A stretch of 64,000 bases of DNA, taken from NCBI RefSeq assembly GCF_000175215.2, contig NC_014816.1, positions 741,001 through 805,000 on the forward strand. The letters are read 5' to 3'. Below are positions 43,516-51,450 of the stretch, piece by piece. The DNA is from Asticcacaulis excentricus CB 48. Its GTDB lineage: Bacteria; Pseudomonadota; Alphaproteobacteria; Caulobacterales; Caulobacteraceae. Position 1 is the first letter of the stretch. Every line of letters begins with the position of its first letter. The notes below the pieces were generated by a model that worked only from the letters and a program-made list of their open reading frames with translations, was not told the origin of the DNA and searched no databases. A program made the translations under genes and the position numbers.

Positions 43516-44897
43516 GCCGTCCACCGTCCTAGGCTGGTTTCGGCCCAGCGCAGATCGAACGTCATCCCGTCCCACAGTCCCAGCCCCCTGAACGGCCCGG
43601 TGCGCAGCAAGGGCCATGCGCTGGCCTCTTGTGCGGCTGCCAATGGAAGGGCCAGGTCTCCACCGCACAGATAGAGGCACTCACCAGCGCGGCGTACCTC
43701 GGCGCCTTCGAAAGCGAACGGGTATTCGGCTAGCCACGGCCGGATGGACAGGGCCGCCTCATAAGCAGCGTAGGCAGTTTCGAGATCGCCGTTTGCAAGG
43801 TCTATGATCCCGCCTGGTTGCGCGGGGCTTGTTTGGGTGACCACTAGGGCGCGCAACGGAACAGGTGACGGATAGAAGACAAGTTCGGCGTCAAAACCAT
43901 CGCCGACCGTGTAACCACTAGCGGTGGCCCCGGTTGCAACCGGCACAAAGTCGATCAGCACAGCAAAGCGCCCACTGCCATAAAGCCAGGTTTCCAGCCG
44001 CCGCAACCGGTCCGGCTGGACCTCGGCACGTGTTGCCCAGACCTGCCAGCGGCCCGACAGGCGCTCCGCCGTTGGATCGGCCAGCAGGGATTCGCGCGTC
44101 ACTGTCCAGCCGACGGCCTGACGTACATCGGCCTTCAATTCCGGCGATAAGAGACTCTGACGGCGATAGGCTTCGGCGATCAGGTGCAATTGTCCCAGTT
44201 CTTCAAGCGCTGTGTGTGGGCGGGCGGCATCGGAGCAGGCGAACAAACGTGCTGGCAACGCATCCAACCGGGCCGCCAGTCCGGAAGCCTTAGCATCCAC
44301 CAGTCTTTGCGCGATCGTCCGGCAGGCGTTGACGGCATTGGCAGCAAAACCAGCCAGACCGGTATCGATTTGATCGCTTAGCCAGATGTCTAGCTCATCC
44401 AGGCCGCCGGCGATTGAGGCTTCGCGGTCCTGACGGTTTCGTTCGCGTGCCGCCGCCGCCCTGGCTTCGGCCTTCGGATCGGGCGCGTCTTCGACCTCTC
44501 TGGCCGCCGCGATTGACGCTTTAGTCTTTGTGGGCTTGGTAGGGTCGGCTGCGGAAGTATCCGACGGGCCGCGCCGGCGCGACAGCCAGTCCCTCACCCA
44601 TTCCGGCGGCGCACCGGGACCGAATGTCGCCTTGCCGTCGGTGCGCAGCCACATAAGTGCGAGCGAATGCTTGCATGGGAATTTGCGGCTGGGGCAGGAG
44701 CATTTGTAGCCGGCATCGGCTTCGGTCACGCAAACACGGTATGGCGTAGCACCAGACCCTTGGCATTCGCCCCAGATCAGGCCGGACCCATCGGCGGCCA
44801 GGGTCGGCCACTGCGTAATTTTCAGAAGTTTGCGGGCAGCGTCGAGCGATCCCTGATCAGGTGCAAGCGTTTCAATCTTTTCGAAATTCAGACCCAA
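43512..44897 (-). CDS. SWIM zinc-finger protein of a MoxR cassette
   Basis: 461 residues, first gene of the cassette. The SWIM zinc finger CxC...CxH is visible as YKCSCPSRKFPCKHSLALMW (Cys66, Cys68, Cys75, His77). A basic Lys/Pro linker and an Ala/Arg-rich helix (about 130-160) follow, then a domain of unknown fold. SWIM fingers bind nucleic acid or protein. The upstream gap (44898-45118) separates it from the divergent COQ7-like gene and must hold the cassette promoter. Confidence 0.85.
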   Translation of the reverse strand: MGLNFEKIETLAPDQGSLDAARKLLKITQWPTLAADGSGLIWGECQGSGATPYRVCVTEADAGYKCSCPSRKFPCKHSLALMWLRTDGKATFGPGAPPEWVRDWLSRRRGPSDTSAADPTKPTKTKASIAAAREVEDAPDPKAEARAAAARERNRQDREASIAGGLDELDIWLSDQIDTGLAGFAANAVNACRTIAQRLVDAKASGLAARLDALPARLFACSDAARPHTALEELGQLHLIAEAYRRQSLLSPELKADVRQAVGWTVTRESLLADPTAERLSGRWQVWATRAEVQPDRLRRLETWLYGSGRFAVLIDFVPVATGATASGYTVGDGFDAELVFYPSPVPLRALVVTQTSPAQPGGIIDLANGDLETAYAAYEAALSIRPWLAEYPFAFEGAEVRRAGECLYLCGGDLALPLAAAQEASAWPLLRTGPFRGLGLWDGMTFDLRWAETSLGRWTA

Positions 44898-45118
44898 ATT
44901 ACCCCCCGTCTACTGCCATATATGCCGCAACGATTCATACGGTCAACAATAGAGAGCAAGCAACAGAGTCGATGTGGGATATGTGTATGCAATTTTCGCG
45001 TCACACCGAGATATTGGTAACCGTGATATCCTCGATTCTATTTCCGCTCTGGGCGTGTAAAGATGCCTAACCGTTCGGATAGATTGCCATGCCGACTCGC
45101 CGGGGATAAGCTTTTTCA

Positions 45119-45700
45119 ATGCCGCGACCGCTATCTCAAGACCAGAAACTGATCCGACGAATTTTGCGGGTCAATCACGCAGGCGAACACGGCGCCGTTT
45201 CGATTTATTCTGCCCAGCTTAAGCGACTGCCCTCAGGCGCAAACGACTTGGAGGCCTGGCTGAAGGAAACACTGTCTCATGAGAATGAACATCGGCTGGC
45301 ATTTCGGGAAGCCATGAGTTCCCGTTTTGCTAAACCCTGTCGCGCATTGTCAGTCTGGAGCGTTGGAGGCTGGTTTTTGGGCAGTATCACTTCCACGTGG
45401 GGCCGGACAGGGATTTTCGCATGTACTGCAGCGGTAGAACGAACTGTTCATGCGCACCTTGAGGAGCAAATTGCGTTTCTCCGACACCACGATACCGAAC
45501 TTGCGGCTTTGGTCGAGCGCATTCAGATTGAGGAGATATCCCATCTTTCCTATGCAGAAGAGAGACTGGGGCCTAAGTCGGGGTTAGCTGCGTCGCTAAG
45601 AACAGTGATTTCATTTGCCACAGAAGTGCTCATCGCATTGTCTACGCGCGGAGACTCCATCAGACTGAGATATCGTTTGCAGGCGGCAATTGAGGGGTGA
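45119..45700 (+). CDS. COQ7-family di-iron protein
   Basis: 193 residues. Di-iron ligands of the COQ7 (demethoxyubiquinone hydroxylase) family are visible: RVNHAGEHGAVSIY (Glu), SHENEHRLAF (ExxH), AVERTVHAHLEEQI (Glu) and QIEEISHLSYAEE (ExxH). It would hydroxylate the ubiquinone ring precursor at the membrane. It sits alone, divergent from the SWIM cassette, inside an accessory region, so it may be a second copy or have another substrate. A weak hairpin with T-run (about 45707-45734) follows the stop. Confidence 0.8.
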   Translation: MPRPLSQDQKLIRRILRVNHAGEHGAVSIYSAQLKRLPSGANDLEAWLKETLSHENEHRLAFREAMSSRFAKPCRALSVWSVGGWFLGSITSTWGRTGIFACTAAVERTVHAHLEEQIAFLRHHDTELAALVERIQIEEISHLSYAEERLGPKSGLAASLRTVISFATEVLIALSTRGDSIRLRYRLQAAIEG

Positions 45701-45936
45701 GCAATCTCTGCTCGCTGGCAAGCAGACTTTTTGGACTTTGCGTAGGCGTTTCGGGGCGAGATCATTCGGAATCCGACGAAGTTCCGAATTAGGCGCAAAG
45801 AGGACGAGAACAAGTCATTCTTTCCGGGATCGATCGCGACGCTTCTCCTGTTACGCAAGGGTTTGACGGCCAGGGGGCCGGCCGATTATTGATCGCCATT
45901 TGCGCGTACAGGTTGCTAAGCAACGCAGGGTCTTGA

Positions 45937-45987
45937 AAGGCCTCGCTACTGCGGTGCCGTTTCCAGCGCCGCAGTAGCGAAGGCCTT
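45937..45987 (-). terminator. Long inverted repeat at the end of prfH
   Basis: AAGGCCTCGCTACTGCGG (45937-45954) pairs with CCGCAGTAGCGAAGGCCTT (45969-45987) with a single bulged base and a 14-base loop. The 3' arm covers the prfH stop codon. No clear T-run follows on the minus strand. Probably a transcript end or stabilising hairpin of the rtcB-prfH operon. Confidence 0.55.
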
Positions 45988-46612
45988 AGCAGGAGCTCTT
46001 TAGGCTAAAGAGTGGGCCGGTGTAGGTTCTCACAGACTTCCCTCGCTCTAGGTTCTGGTGAGCCGACCACTGCACCTGGCGGGCACTGTCACTGGCCTTT
46101 TGGCGTTGCTCATCCAACAAAACAGCCAGCTTTTGCCTGGCAAGTTTACGGTTTGCATGTTGAGACCGTTGTTCTTGGGCGGTCACAACGAGGCCCGTCG
46201 ATCTGTGAGTGGCTCGAACAGCACTGTCGGTCTTGTTGACATGCTGCCCTCCGGGCCCGCTCGCTCTCATGGTCTGAAACACAATATCTTCATCCCTGAG
46301 ATCGGGCATGGCGTCGGGAGATGGCGCGATATTTACACCAACAAACCAGTTCCGGCGTTTGTGACGGGGTCTGAATGGGCTATCGCCTATCCATTGAATA
46401 GTCCCCACCCGGGCGGAGACAAAGGCCTGAGCTTGATCGCCCGTCACGCTCATTAGAAGCGATGCGGGCAGTTCCTCTCCAGAGTTGATGACTTCGCATG
46501 CGACCCCGTCCTTCAGAGCCTCCCTGGTAAAGGCTCTGGAGAGTTGCGCGACCACCCAGCAGCATTCGTCCGGACCTTTGCCGGAGGTCAAATGGAGAAT
46601 GATCTCAGTCAT
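45986..46612 (-). CDS. prfH: Peptide chain release factor H (RF-H)
   Basis: 208 residues. Class I release-factor fold lacking the stop-codon recognition domain. The catalytic GGQ is in ASGPGGQHVNKTDSAVR (about residue 115), followed by RSTGLVVTAQEQRSQHANR as in RF1/RF2. RF-H is thought to release peptides from ribosomes damaged in the decoding centre, and partners a specialised RtcB that re-ligates the cut 16S rRNA. The start overlaps the end of rtcB by eight bases. Confidence 0.93.
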   Translation of the reverse strand: MTEIILHLTSGKGPDECCWVVAQLSRAFTREALKDGVACEVINSGEELPASLLMSVTGDQAQAFVSARVGTIQWIGDSPFRPRHKRRNWFVGVNIAPSPDAMPDLRDEDIVFQTMRASGPGGQHVNKTDSAVRATHRSTGLVVTAQEQRSQHANRKLARQKLAVLLDEQRQKASDSARQVQWSAHQNLERGKSVRTYTGPLFSLKSSC

Positions 46613-47717
46613 GGCGCCTCGTCTTATAGCTCAGGAGAGGCCGTAGCCGTGCGATAGCCCGTATCAGTCCTGCGGCCTCAAGGTCTGCGATAATGCCTGC
46701 GATATCTTTGTAAGCCTCCGGGGCCTCCTCGAATATCAAACGGCGGTCTTCGCAGATGACATGGCTTGCAAGTTTAGTACGTTGCAAGTCCGCCGCCTTG
46801 TATCGCCGTGAAAGACGCGCATGCGCGTCATTTCGGCTCCACTTTCGGCCCGCGCCATGCGCAAGAGACACGAGGGATTTGTGGGCAAAATCGGGTACGG
46901 GTTCGACCAGATAGCTGAAATCCCCTCGCGATCCTGGGATGACGACTAACCCACAGTCTGCGGGTGCGGCACCCTTACGGTGCAACCAACCACTGTCATA
47001 AGGGGTAACGCTATTATGGACGATATCCAGGATGCCAGATCCCGATACGCCGATGGCGTCCATAAACCGCTGCGCGATTATTCGCCGATTGAGGACGGCC
47101 CACGCAACAGCCTGATCGTGCTCCAAAAGGTATGCCTTCGCTTCGGGCTCAGACGCCATGAGTCCAGACTTACCAGTTCGCGCTAACTGTTCATTCAGAA
47201 TAGCCTGACCCAGTCCACGCGACCCGCTATGGACCATCATCCAGACCCGGTCCGCCTTGACGTTAAGTGCCGCAAAGCGATCCGTATCCAGAACGTCTTC
47301 GATCCGTTGAAACTCGACGAAGTGATTGCCGCCACCGATGGTTCCAAGAGATGGGCTAGCCAGATTGGCGGGAAGGCCAGCGGCACTAAGGGCCGCCTCC
47401 ATCGCACCTCCCCAGGGGTCATCGAGCCCCTGAAGACGACGATCCACTTGGCTCACACGGAATTTGCGAACGGGAAGGCTTGTTTCCCACAGCGCCATGC
47501 CACAACCAATGTCGCTTCCCACGAGGTGGGGCCAGATCCGGTCGGGTGACCAGAAGGCGGCCCCCACGGCAATACCGTTGCCAGCATGCAGATCAGGCAA
47601 GCCGACAACCTTACCCATGCCTTCCAGGCGTGCGGTGGCGTCCAATTGATCGATTGCCATCGGGTCAAACCGGCTGAGGTCGCGGCCAATGAGCGATGTT
47701 TCACAGCATTTATTCAT
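46605..47717 (-). CDS. rtcB: RtcB-family RNA ligase (RtcB2 type, linked to prfH)
   Basis: 370 residues, shorter than E. coli RtcB (408). Mn2+-binding motifs GLPDLHAGNG, GSDIGCGMAL and GGGNHFVEF are present, with HSGSRGLGQ and the AHGAGRKWSR segment holding the His that becomes guanylylated. Ligates 2',3'-cyclic phosphate and 5'-OH RNA ends. Coupling to prfH identifies the subtype proposed to repair nuclease-cut ribosomes. Overlaps the upstream gene by eight bases. Confidence 0.93.
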   Translation of the reverse strand: MNKCCETSLIGRDLSRFDPMAIDQLDATARLEGMGKVVGLPDLHAGNGIAVGAAFWSPDRIWPHLVGSDIGCGMALWETSLPVRKFRVSQVDRRLQGLDDPWGGAMEAALSAAGLPANLASPSLGTIGGGNHFVEFQRIEDVLDTDRFAALNVKADRVWMMVHSGSRGLGQAILNEQLARTGKSGLMASEPEAKAYLLEHDQAVAWAVLNRRIIAQRFMDAIGVSGSGILDIVHNSVTPYDSGWLHRKGAAPADCGLVVIPGSRGDFSYLVEPVPDFAHKSLVSLAHGAGRKWSRNDAHARLSRRYKAADLQRTKLASHVICEDRRLIFEEAPEAYKDIAGIIADLEAAGLIRAIARLRPLLSYKTRRHD

Positions 47718-48282
47718 GGCGTTCCGCCCCCGTGATACGGTTTGCAGCGGGCAGACATTCGGATAGGAACCGCTGTTCCTTCAGGACGCCATCTGTCGGG
47801 TCGACAAAGAATCGTCGCCGCCGATATCGGCGTTCATTCGAACCGAGGACTTCACCTTCGAACAGCCATTCGCCGTATCGACCAATAGAAATCCGCGCGA
47901 GTACGAAGTCCTCAATGTGCTGGCGCACATGCATTTTCATCGTGCTGCCGGTGTCGAGTTGCGCACAAATCTCACTGAAGACCTCGTCCCATTGTTGTCC
48001 GCATCGGCTTCTTAAGAAGCGGACGAGTGGGGCTAGATTCTCGTTTAAGACCTTGGTGTAACGCGTGCTCTCGATAGCGTGCCGTTTATGGCCGATGGCT
48101 TTTAGGGTGTAGTCTTTGGTCCTTTTAAGTTTGGGAGAGGCGGCATGACCGGCGCCCCATCGTGGTCTCTCGATAATCACTTTGAACATGTCAGTTCGCA
48201 TTGCCGCCCCCATGTTTCTGGAAAGACGTCGAATGATGAATGTTAAAGCGGGAAGGGATGGCGGCGCACTTGGCGCGGCCAT
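47710..48282 (-). CDS. Conserved protein of unknown function leading the rtcB-prfH operon
   Basis: 190 residues if started at 48282, about 163 from MRTDMFKVIIERPRWG (48201). Basic core with SPKLKRTKDYTLKAIGHKRH, then LNENLAPLVRFLRSRCGQQW, and an RYRRRRFFVDPTDGVLKEQ tail. No catalytic motif is obvious; the charge suggests RNA or ribosome contact. Its stop overlaps the rtcB start, so all three genes form one operon. I recall comparable genes next to rtcB-prfH elsewhere but cannot name the family. Start uncertain: 48282 follows six bases after the stop of a short ORF and could be coupled to it. Confidence 0.75.
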   Translation of the reverse strand: MAAPSAPPSLPALTFIIRRLSRNMGAAMRTDMFKVIIERPRWGAGHAASPKLKRTKDYTLKAIGHKRHAIESTRYTKVLNENLAPLVRFLRSRCGQQWDEVFSEICAQLDTGSTMKMHVRQHIEDFVLARISIGRYGEWLFEGEVLGSNERRYRRRRFFVDPTDGVLKEQRFLSECLPAANRITGAERHE

Positions 48283-48288
48283 GAGGGA

Positions 48289-48390
48289 TCAGGCGAGTGT
48301 ATTCGCCCGATAGGAAATTGCCCATGCAATATGTTCCTGAGAATTTTGGATCGGGAAATCAGATTCGAGGTTTAGGAACATTGCTCGCAT
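48289..48390 (-). CDS. 33-codon leader ORF upstream of the rtcB-prfH operon
   Basis: Starts at ATG (complement 48388-48390) with the strong Shine-Dalgarno AAGGAG six bases upstream. Reads MRAMFLNLESDFPIQNSQ and continues to 33 residues before TGA. It ends six bases before the first possible start of the next gene. The ribosome-binding site is the best in this stretch, so it is probably translated. It may be a small protein or a leader whose translation reports ribosome state. Confidence 0.5.
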   Translation of the reverse strand: MRAMFLNLESDFPIQNSQEHIAWAISYRANTLA

Positions 48391-48711
48391 GATTTTCTCC
48401 TTTCCTTCTTCAGGGCATGCCGGGACTGGCTTTGCGGCAATTAGAGGTTAAACCGCTTTATAGCAACCATATTTGCGATAGTCGTCACGCGTGTAACGAA
48501 ACCTGTAGCCCGTTTGCATCAGTGTGCGTCTGTCCAGAGGCCAACCTCTTCCGCCCGATGGTGATACAACATGGCGGATTTTGGCCACCACTAACAGAAC
48601 CATTTGGCGCGAAGGTCTTCGCCTTGTTGACCAGAAAATTTTTGGTCTCGTCTGGGGCTTCGAGCGTCAACGGTTTAAGCTACTAGGCAAAACGCTGTTT
48701 CAACGTGCAGG
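48391..48711. other. Intergenic stretch upstream of the rtcB-prfH operon
   Basis: About 320 bases with no supported gene on either strand beyond the Shine-Dalgarno of the short ORF. Open frames here lack ribosome-binding sites and recognisable motifs. It must contain the promoter of the rtcB-prfH unit. I saw no CRISPR-like repeats or strong hairpins. Confidence 0.4.
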
Positions 48712-49041
48712 TCATTTCACGTCCTCGACGGGCGTTCTGTGATGGTAGGTTTTGCCGGACGTGATGAATGTTTCAACGCGTTCCCACGCCCTTTTGTCAG
48801 ATGACTTTGGCGCCTTGAAATCACGTCCCATGAAGTGAGCCACGCCGCCGCAGTGCGGACACTTGTGCCTGAATTCACTTTCAAATAGCCTCGCGGAACG
48901 TTCAAATTCTGTGCGGACTGACTTTCCGAGAGATCGTGGTTTTGCCAGGCTGACCAATGGCCGCTTGAACGATTTCCTGCATGTAAAGCAGGCATAGGAG
49001 AAAGCGTGCGTCCCGCATCCGTAATCAAGCGGGTTCTGCAT
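48712..49041 (-). CDS. Zinc-ribbon protein of unknown function
   Basis: 109 residues. Two Cys pairs, ACFTCRKSFKRP (about 18-21) and HKCPHCGGVAHFMGRDFK (about 60-63), form a likely zinc ribbon, followed by a basic tail with KSSDKRAWERVETFI. Such small proteins can bind nucleic acid or act as adaptors. It lies between the rtcB-prfH unit and the NTase-HEPN gene, same strand, with 35 bases to the latter's stop. No family name recognised. Confidence 0.65.
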   Translation of the reverse strand: MQNPLDYGCGTHAFSYACFTCRKSFKRPLVSLAKPRSLGKSVRTEFERSARLFESEFRHKCPHCGGVAHFMGRDFKAPKSSDKRAWERVETFITSGKTYHHRTPVEDVK

Positions 49042-49076
49042 TTTCGGCTCCAGTTCCTTTAAAGCAAAGCTAGGCC

Positions 49077-49973
49077 TTACGCTATGCGTTCCTGGCAGAC
49101 GGTCTCTACCGTTTTTTGCAACAATCCGACCCGTTCACTGAGCCATGCCAACTCGTCCTCGCCGATACTGTAGCTCGCGGAGTAACGGGCCTCAACATAG
49201 GCCCTCCGCAGTCTATCAAACGCTTGGCGGTGCAGCTTAGTCTCTGCCGGCCATATGCCCTTTAGCCGATCATCCAGCGCCTCCGCCTGCGACCGCAGCA
49301 TGGTGATGCGGTGGCTTTTGGGGCTGTAGAGCGTGAGCGTCAGCAGTAGACCGTGGTAGAGTCGCTCTACTGTCTGGTGAAGATCAAACGCCGCATCCTT
49401 AGAGAAGCCTCTGCGCAGAGCTTCCAGGGCGAGCTCATAACGGCTGTGTGCACTTGGTAACCACTGCTCATAATGCCCCCTGGCCTCGGCCAGCCGCTCT
49501 GCCTCGGTCAGCGGCTTAGGTGCCACGAGAGGATGCCCCGGGGCCTCGTACAACATGATCCCGTCGCGGGCGATATCGACGAAGAAGGGCCGGCCTCTGG
49601 CGAGGTTATCATTCACTTCATTGAGGCTGTGTACGATGAAGTTGACCGGGGTGCGGATGTGCTCAGTGACGGTGTATTCGCGGATCAGATGCTCGTCAGC
49701 CTTGGCCCAGTAGTCCTGTAAATCGGTAAAGGCCTGACCGTTGACGACAATGAGGAGATCATAGTCCGAGCGATAGCCGGATGAGCGGTCTTCAACCCAG
49801 TCACCACGGGCGTAGGAGCCGAAGAGGATGATCTTGAGTATGCGCCCGGCCTTGCGCTTATCGGAGAGCGCGGTCTTTGTCGCATCCTCGAACTCGTCAA
49901 ACAGGATCTGCACGACGCGGGTCAGTTCGCGCCGTTTCACATCCGGTAGGTGTTCGAGCTTATCAGCCAGCAT
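49077..49973 (-). CDS. Nucleotidyltransferase-HEPN fusion protein
   Basis: 298 residues from MLADKLEHLPDVKRREL. The N-terminal MNT-type nucleotidyltransferase has GSYARGDW (about 53-60) and the catalytic pair in SDYDLLIVV (about 71-79). The C-terminal HEPN domain has AAFDLHQTVERLYHGLLLTL and ends AYVEARYSASYSI. The usual HEPN RNase motif R-x4-6-H is not seen; Tyr stands where His is expected. In toxin-antitoxin pairs the MNT part adenylylates a separate HEPN toxin; here both are fused, so it may be self-contained or act on another target. The start is uncertain; the frame is open to 50090. Confidence 0.8.
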   Translation of the reverse strand: MLADKLEHLPDVKRRELTRVVQILFDEFEDATKTALSDKRKAGRILKIILFGSYARGDWVEDRSSGYRSDYDLLIVVNGQAFTDLQDYWAKADEHLIREYTVTEHIRTPVNFIVHSLNEVNDNLARGRPFFVDIARDGIMLYEAPGHPLVAPKPLTEAERLAEARGHYEQWLPSAHSRYELALEALRRGFSKDAAFDLHQTVERLYHGLLLTLTLYSPKSHRITMLRSQAEALDDRLKGIWPAETKLHRQAFDRLRRAYVEARYSASYSIGEDELAWLSERVGLLQKTVETVCQERIA

Positions 49974-50092
49974 CAAAAAGGCCCCGCAGTTCGGGATCAG
50001 CATAGTACCGGAGCTGGGTTGCCACAATGGGGCGTTGACCATTGAGGAGCAGGAGTTGTGTATCCGGAGGTATGGCATTGCCACATGCACTG
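49963..50092 (-). pseudogene. C-terminal remnant of a VirD4/TraG-like conjugation coupling protein
   Basis: In one minus-strand frame the DNA reads IPPDTQLLLLNGQRPIVATQ, then LRYYADPELRGLFDAG and a stop at 49963-49965. This resembles the extreme C-terminus of VirD4/TraG ATPases. No start codon or ATPase motifs precede it, because a serine-resolvase fragment occupies the upstream DNA. It suggests a former conjugative element broken here. The match is by eye only. Confidence 0.45.
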
Positions 50093-50249
50093 TAGCGCGT
50101 TGATGTGGTCTACGACCTGCGTCATCCGATGGGCAAAGCGACTAAGAAATCCGTCAATAGCCGCAAAATCCACTATAACGGGGATCGGAGACCGCTATTC
50201 ACATATTGAGAATACGGTGATAGATATCCGCAAGTGGTGGCCGATTTTC

Positions 50250-50519
50250 GCAATTGGGTCTACGTCTGCGGGGAAGGCCTTTCTCCAGATGCTTGGCGTC
50301 TTCGCTGAGTTTGAAACCTCTATCCGTAAGGAACGCCAGTTAGAGGGCATCGCCACGGCGAAACAGGCGGGCGTCTACAAGGGCCGAAAGCCGTCTGTTC
50401 CTGTCGATGAAATCAAGCGCCTCGCCTCTGAGGGCATGGGCGCAACCGCTATTGCTAAGACGCTGCAAGTGGGCCGCGCGAGTGTCTACCGGACACTGTC
50501 TGTCATTGACGGTTCCTAG
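50250..50519 (+). pseudogene. 5'-truncated serine resolvase/invertase
   Basis: Only the C-terminal part is present: TSAGKAFLQMLGVFAEFETS, then RKERQLEGIATAKQAGVYKG, then a helix-turn-helix GATAIAKTLQVGRASVYRTL. The catalytic-serine N-terminal domain (about 70-100 residues) is missing. The frame upstream (from 50058) has no resolvase similarity. A degraded mobile-element remnant. Confidence 0.75.
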
Positions 50520-50520
50520 G

Positions 50521-51450
50521 TCAGATGTAGTTCTTATCGCGCAGCCATTTGATGATGTGCTCTGGCGCGGTCGTGCCGGGGCTGCGAGTGTCAAATGGCT
50601 TGTATAGACGTCCAATTATGTCTGTCGGTAAGGCTTTTAGCGTCTGATCTTTCAGGAGTAATACGTCTTTACCGAGGGCCATCATATACCCCACCTCTAA
50701 AGAGACGTTCGGATTGAACTCATCAGTTTCGATGCGATCCCATATCGCGACGGCGAAGTCACAAGAGTGCATGTAGGTCTTAATATTGAGGAACAGATCA
50801 TCCATGTATTGTTTGTCGTCTGCTCGCATTGCCGCAATCCCATGGGCGCTGAGAACGTCTTTGACGACTTGGGCGCTTTCACTGTAGGCCTGTGGTGCGC
50901 CAAACTTCATTATGATGAACGCAGTCTTCTTCCCTTCGGGATAGTCCGTCCGAAATCTCTTAACTCCTTCCGCTATCTCTGGCAGGGATATGGATTCCAC
51001 AGCAGGCTTGGAATGGGACTTAAGGTCTGACTTGACGCGTTCGATATACGACTTCGCGGCCTCTTTTGCGACCTTTGCGGCTTCAATGTCCGTAAGGCCC
51101 TTTTTGAATTCAAAGGCATATATAACGTCGCCAATATCTCTAGAGATATTCGTGATGGCCGAGCTTAGGGGCGTTATGCCGTACTTTTGAATGTCGGCGT
51201 ATGTAAATGCCTCGTTTCCGTACCCTTCTGTAAAGGCGACTTTATAAGAGGCAAGGTCTACGGCTCCAACAAATTGATTGGCTTCTATCAAAGGGACTTG
51301 GGGTGATTTCAACCCCTCTGATTTGACCAACGCAAGAACTGTTTCGCAGAATACTTTGGAGACCCGGTCAACCACCTTTTGGTCTTCTGCATTCATGTCG
51401 CCTTTTATGTAGCGCATGGTTGGCTGTATCACGTTGCCTATAATGGACAA
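50521..51450 (-). CDS. Protein with TIR/deoxyribosyltransferase-like C-terminal domain
   Basis: 309 residues from a TTG at 51450, chosen because GGAGGT lies four bases upstream. The N-terminal 190 residues are helical and unrecognised. From about 200 the pattern is a Rossmann-like effector fold: GKKTAFIIMKFGAPQAYSES, then VVKDVLSAHGIAAMRADDKQ, SCDFAVAIWDRI, and NPNVSLEVGYMMALGKDVLL with the Glu expected for NAD- or nucleoside-hydrolysing members. Similar C-terminal domains occur in anti-phage effectors. It ends two bases from the resolvase remnant stop and is adjacent to tRNA-Thr, so it is probably horizontally acquired. Confidence 0.65.
   Translation of the reverse strand: MSIIGNVIQPTMRYIKGDMNAEDQKVVDRVSKVFCETVLALVKSEGLKSPQVPLIEANQFVGAVDLASYKVAFTEGYGNEAFTYADIQKYGITPLSSAITNISRDIGDVIYAFEFKKGLTDIEAAKVAKEAAKSYIERVKSDLKSHSKPAVESISLPEIAEGVKRFRTDYPEGKKTAFIIMKFGAPQAYSESAQVVKDVLSAHGIAAMRADDKQYMDDLFLNIKTYMHSCDFAVAIWDRIETDEFNPNVSLEVGYMMALGKDVLLLKDQTLKALPTDIIGRLYKPFDTRSPGTTAPEHIIKWLRDKNYI

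Noticed and set aside
48485..48670. 61-codon minus-strand frame upstream of the rtcB-prfH unit
   Set aside because: No ribosome-binding site, no recognisable motif and an unusual composition; considered non-coding.
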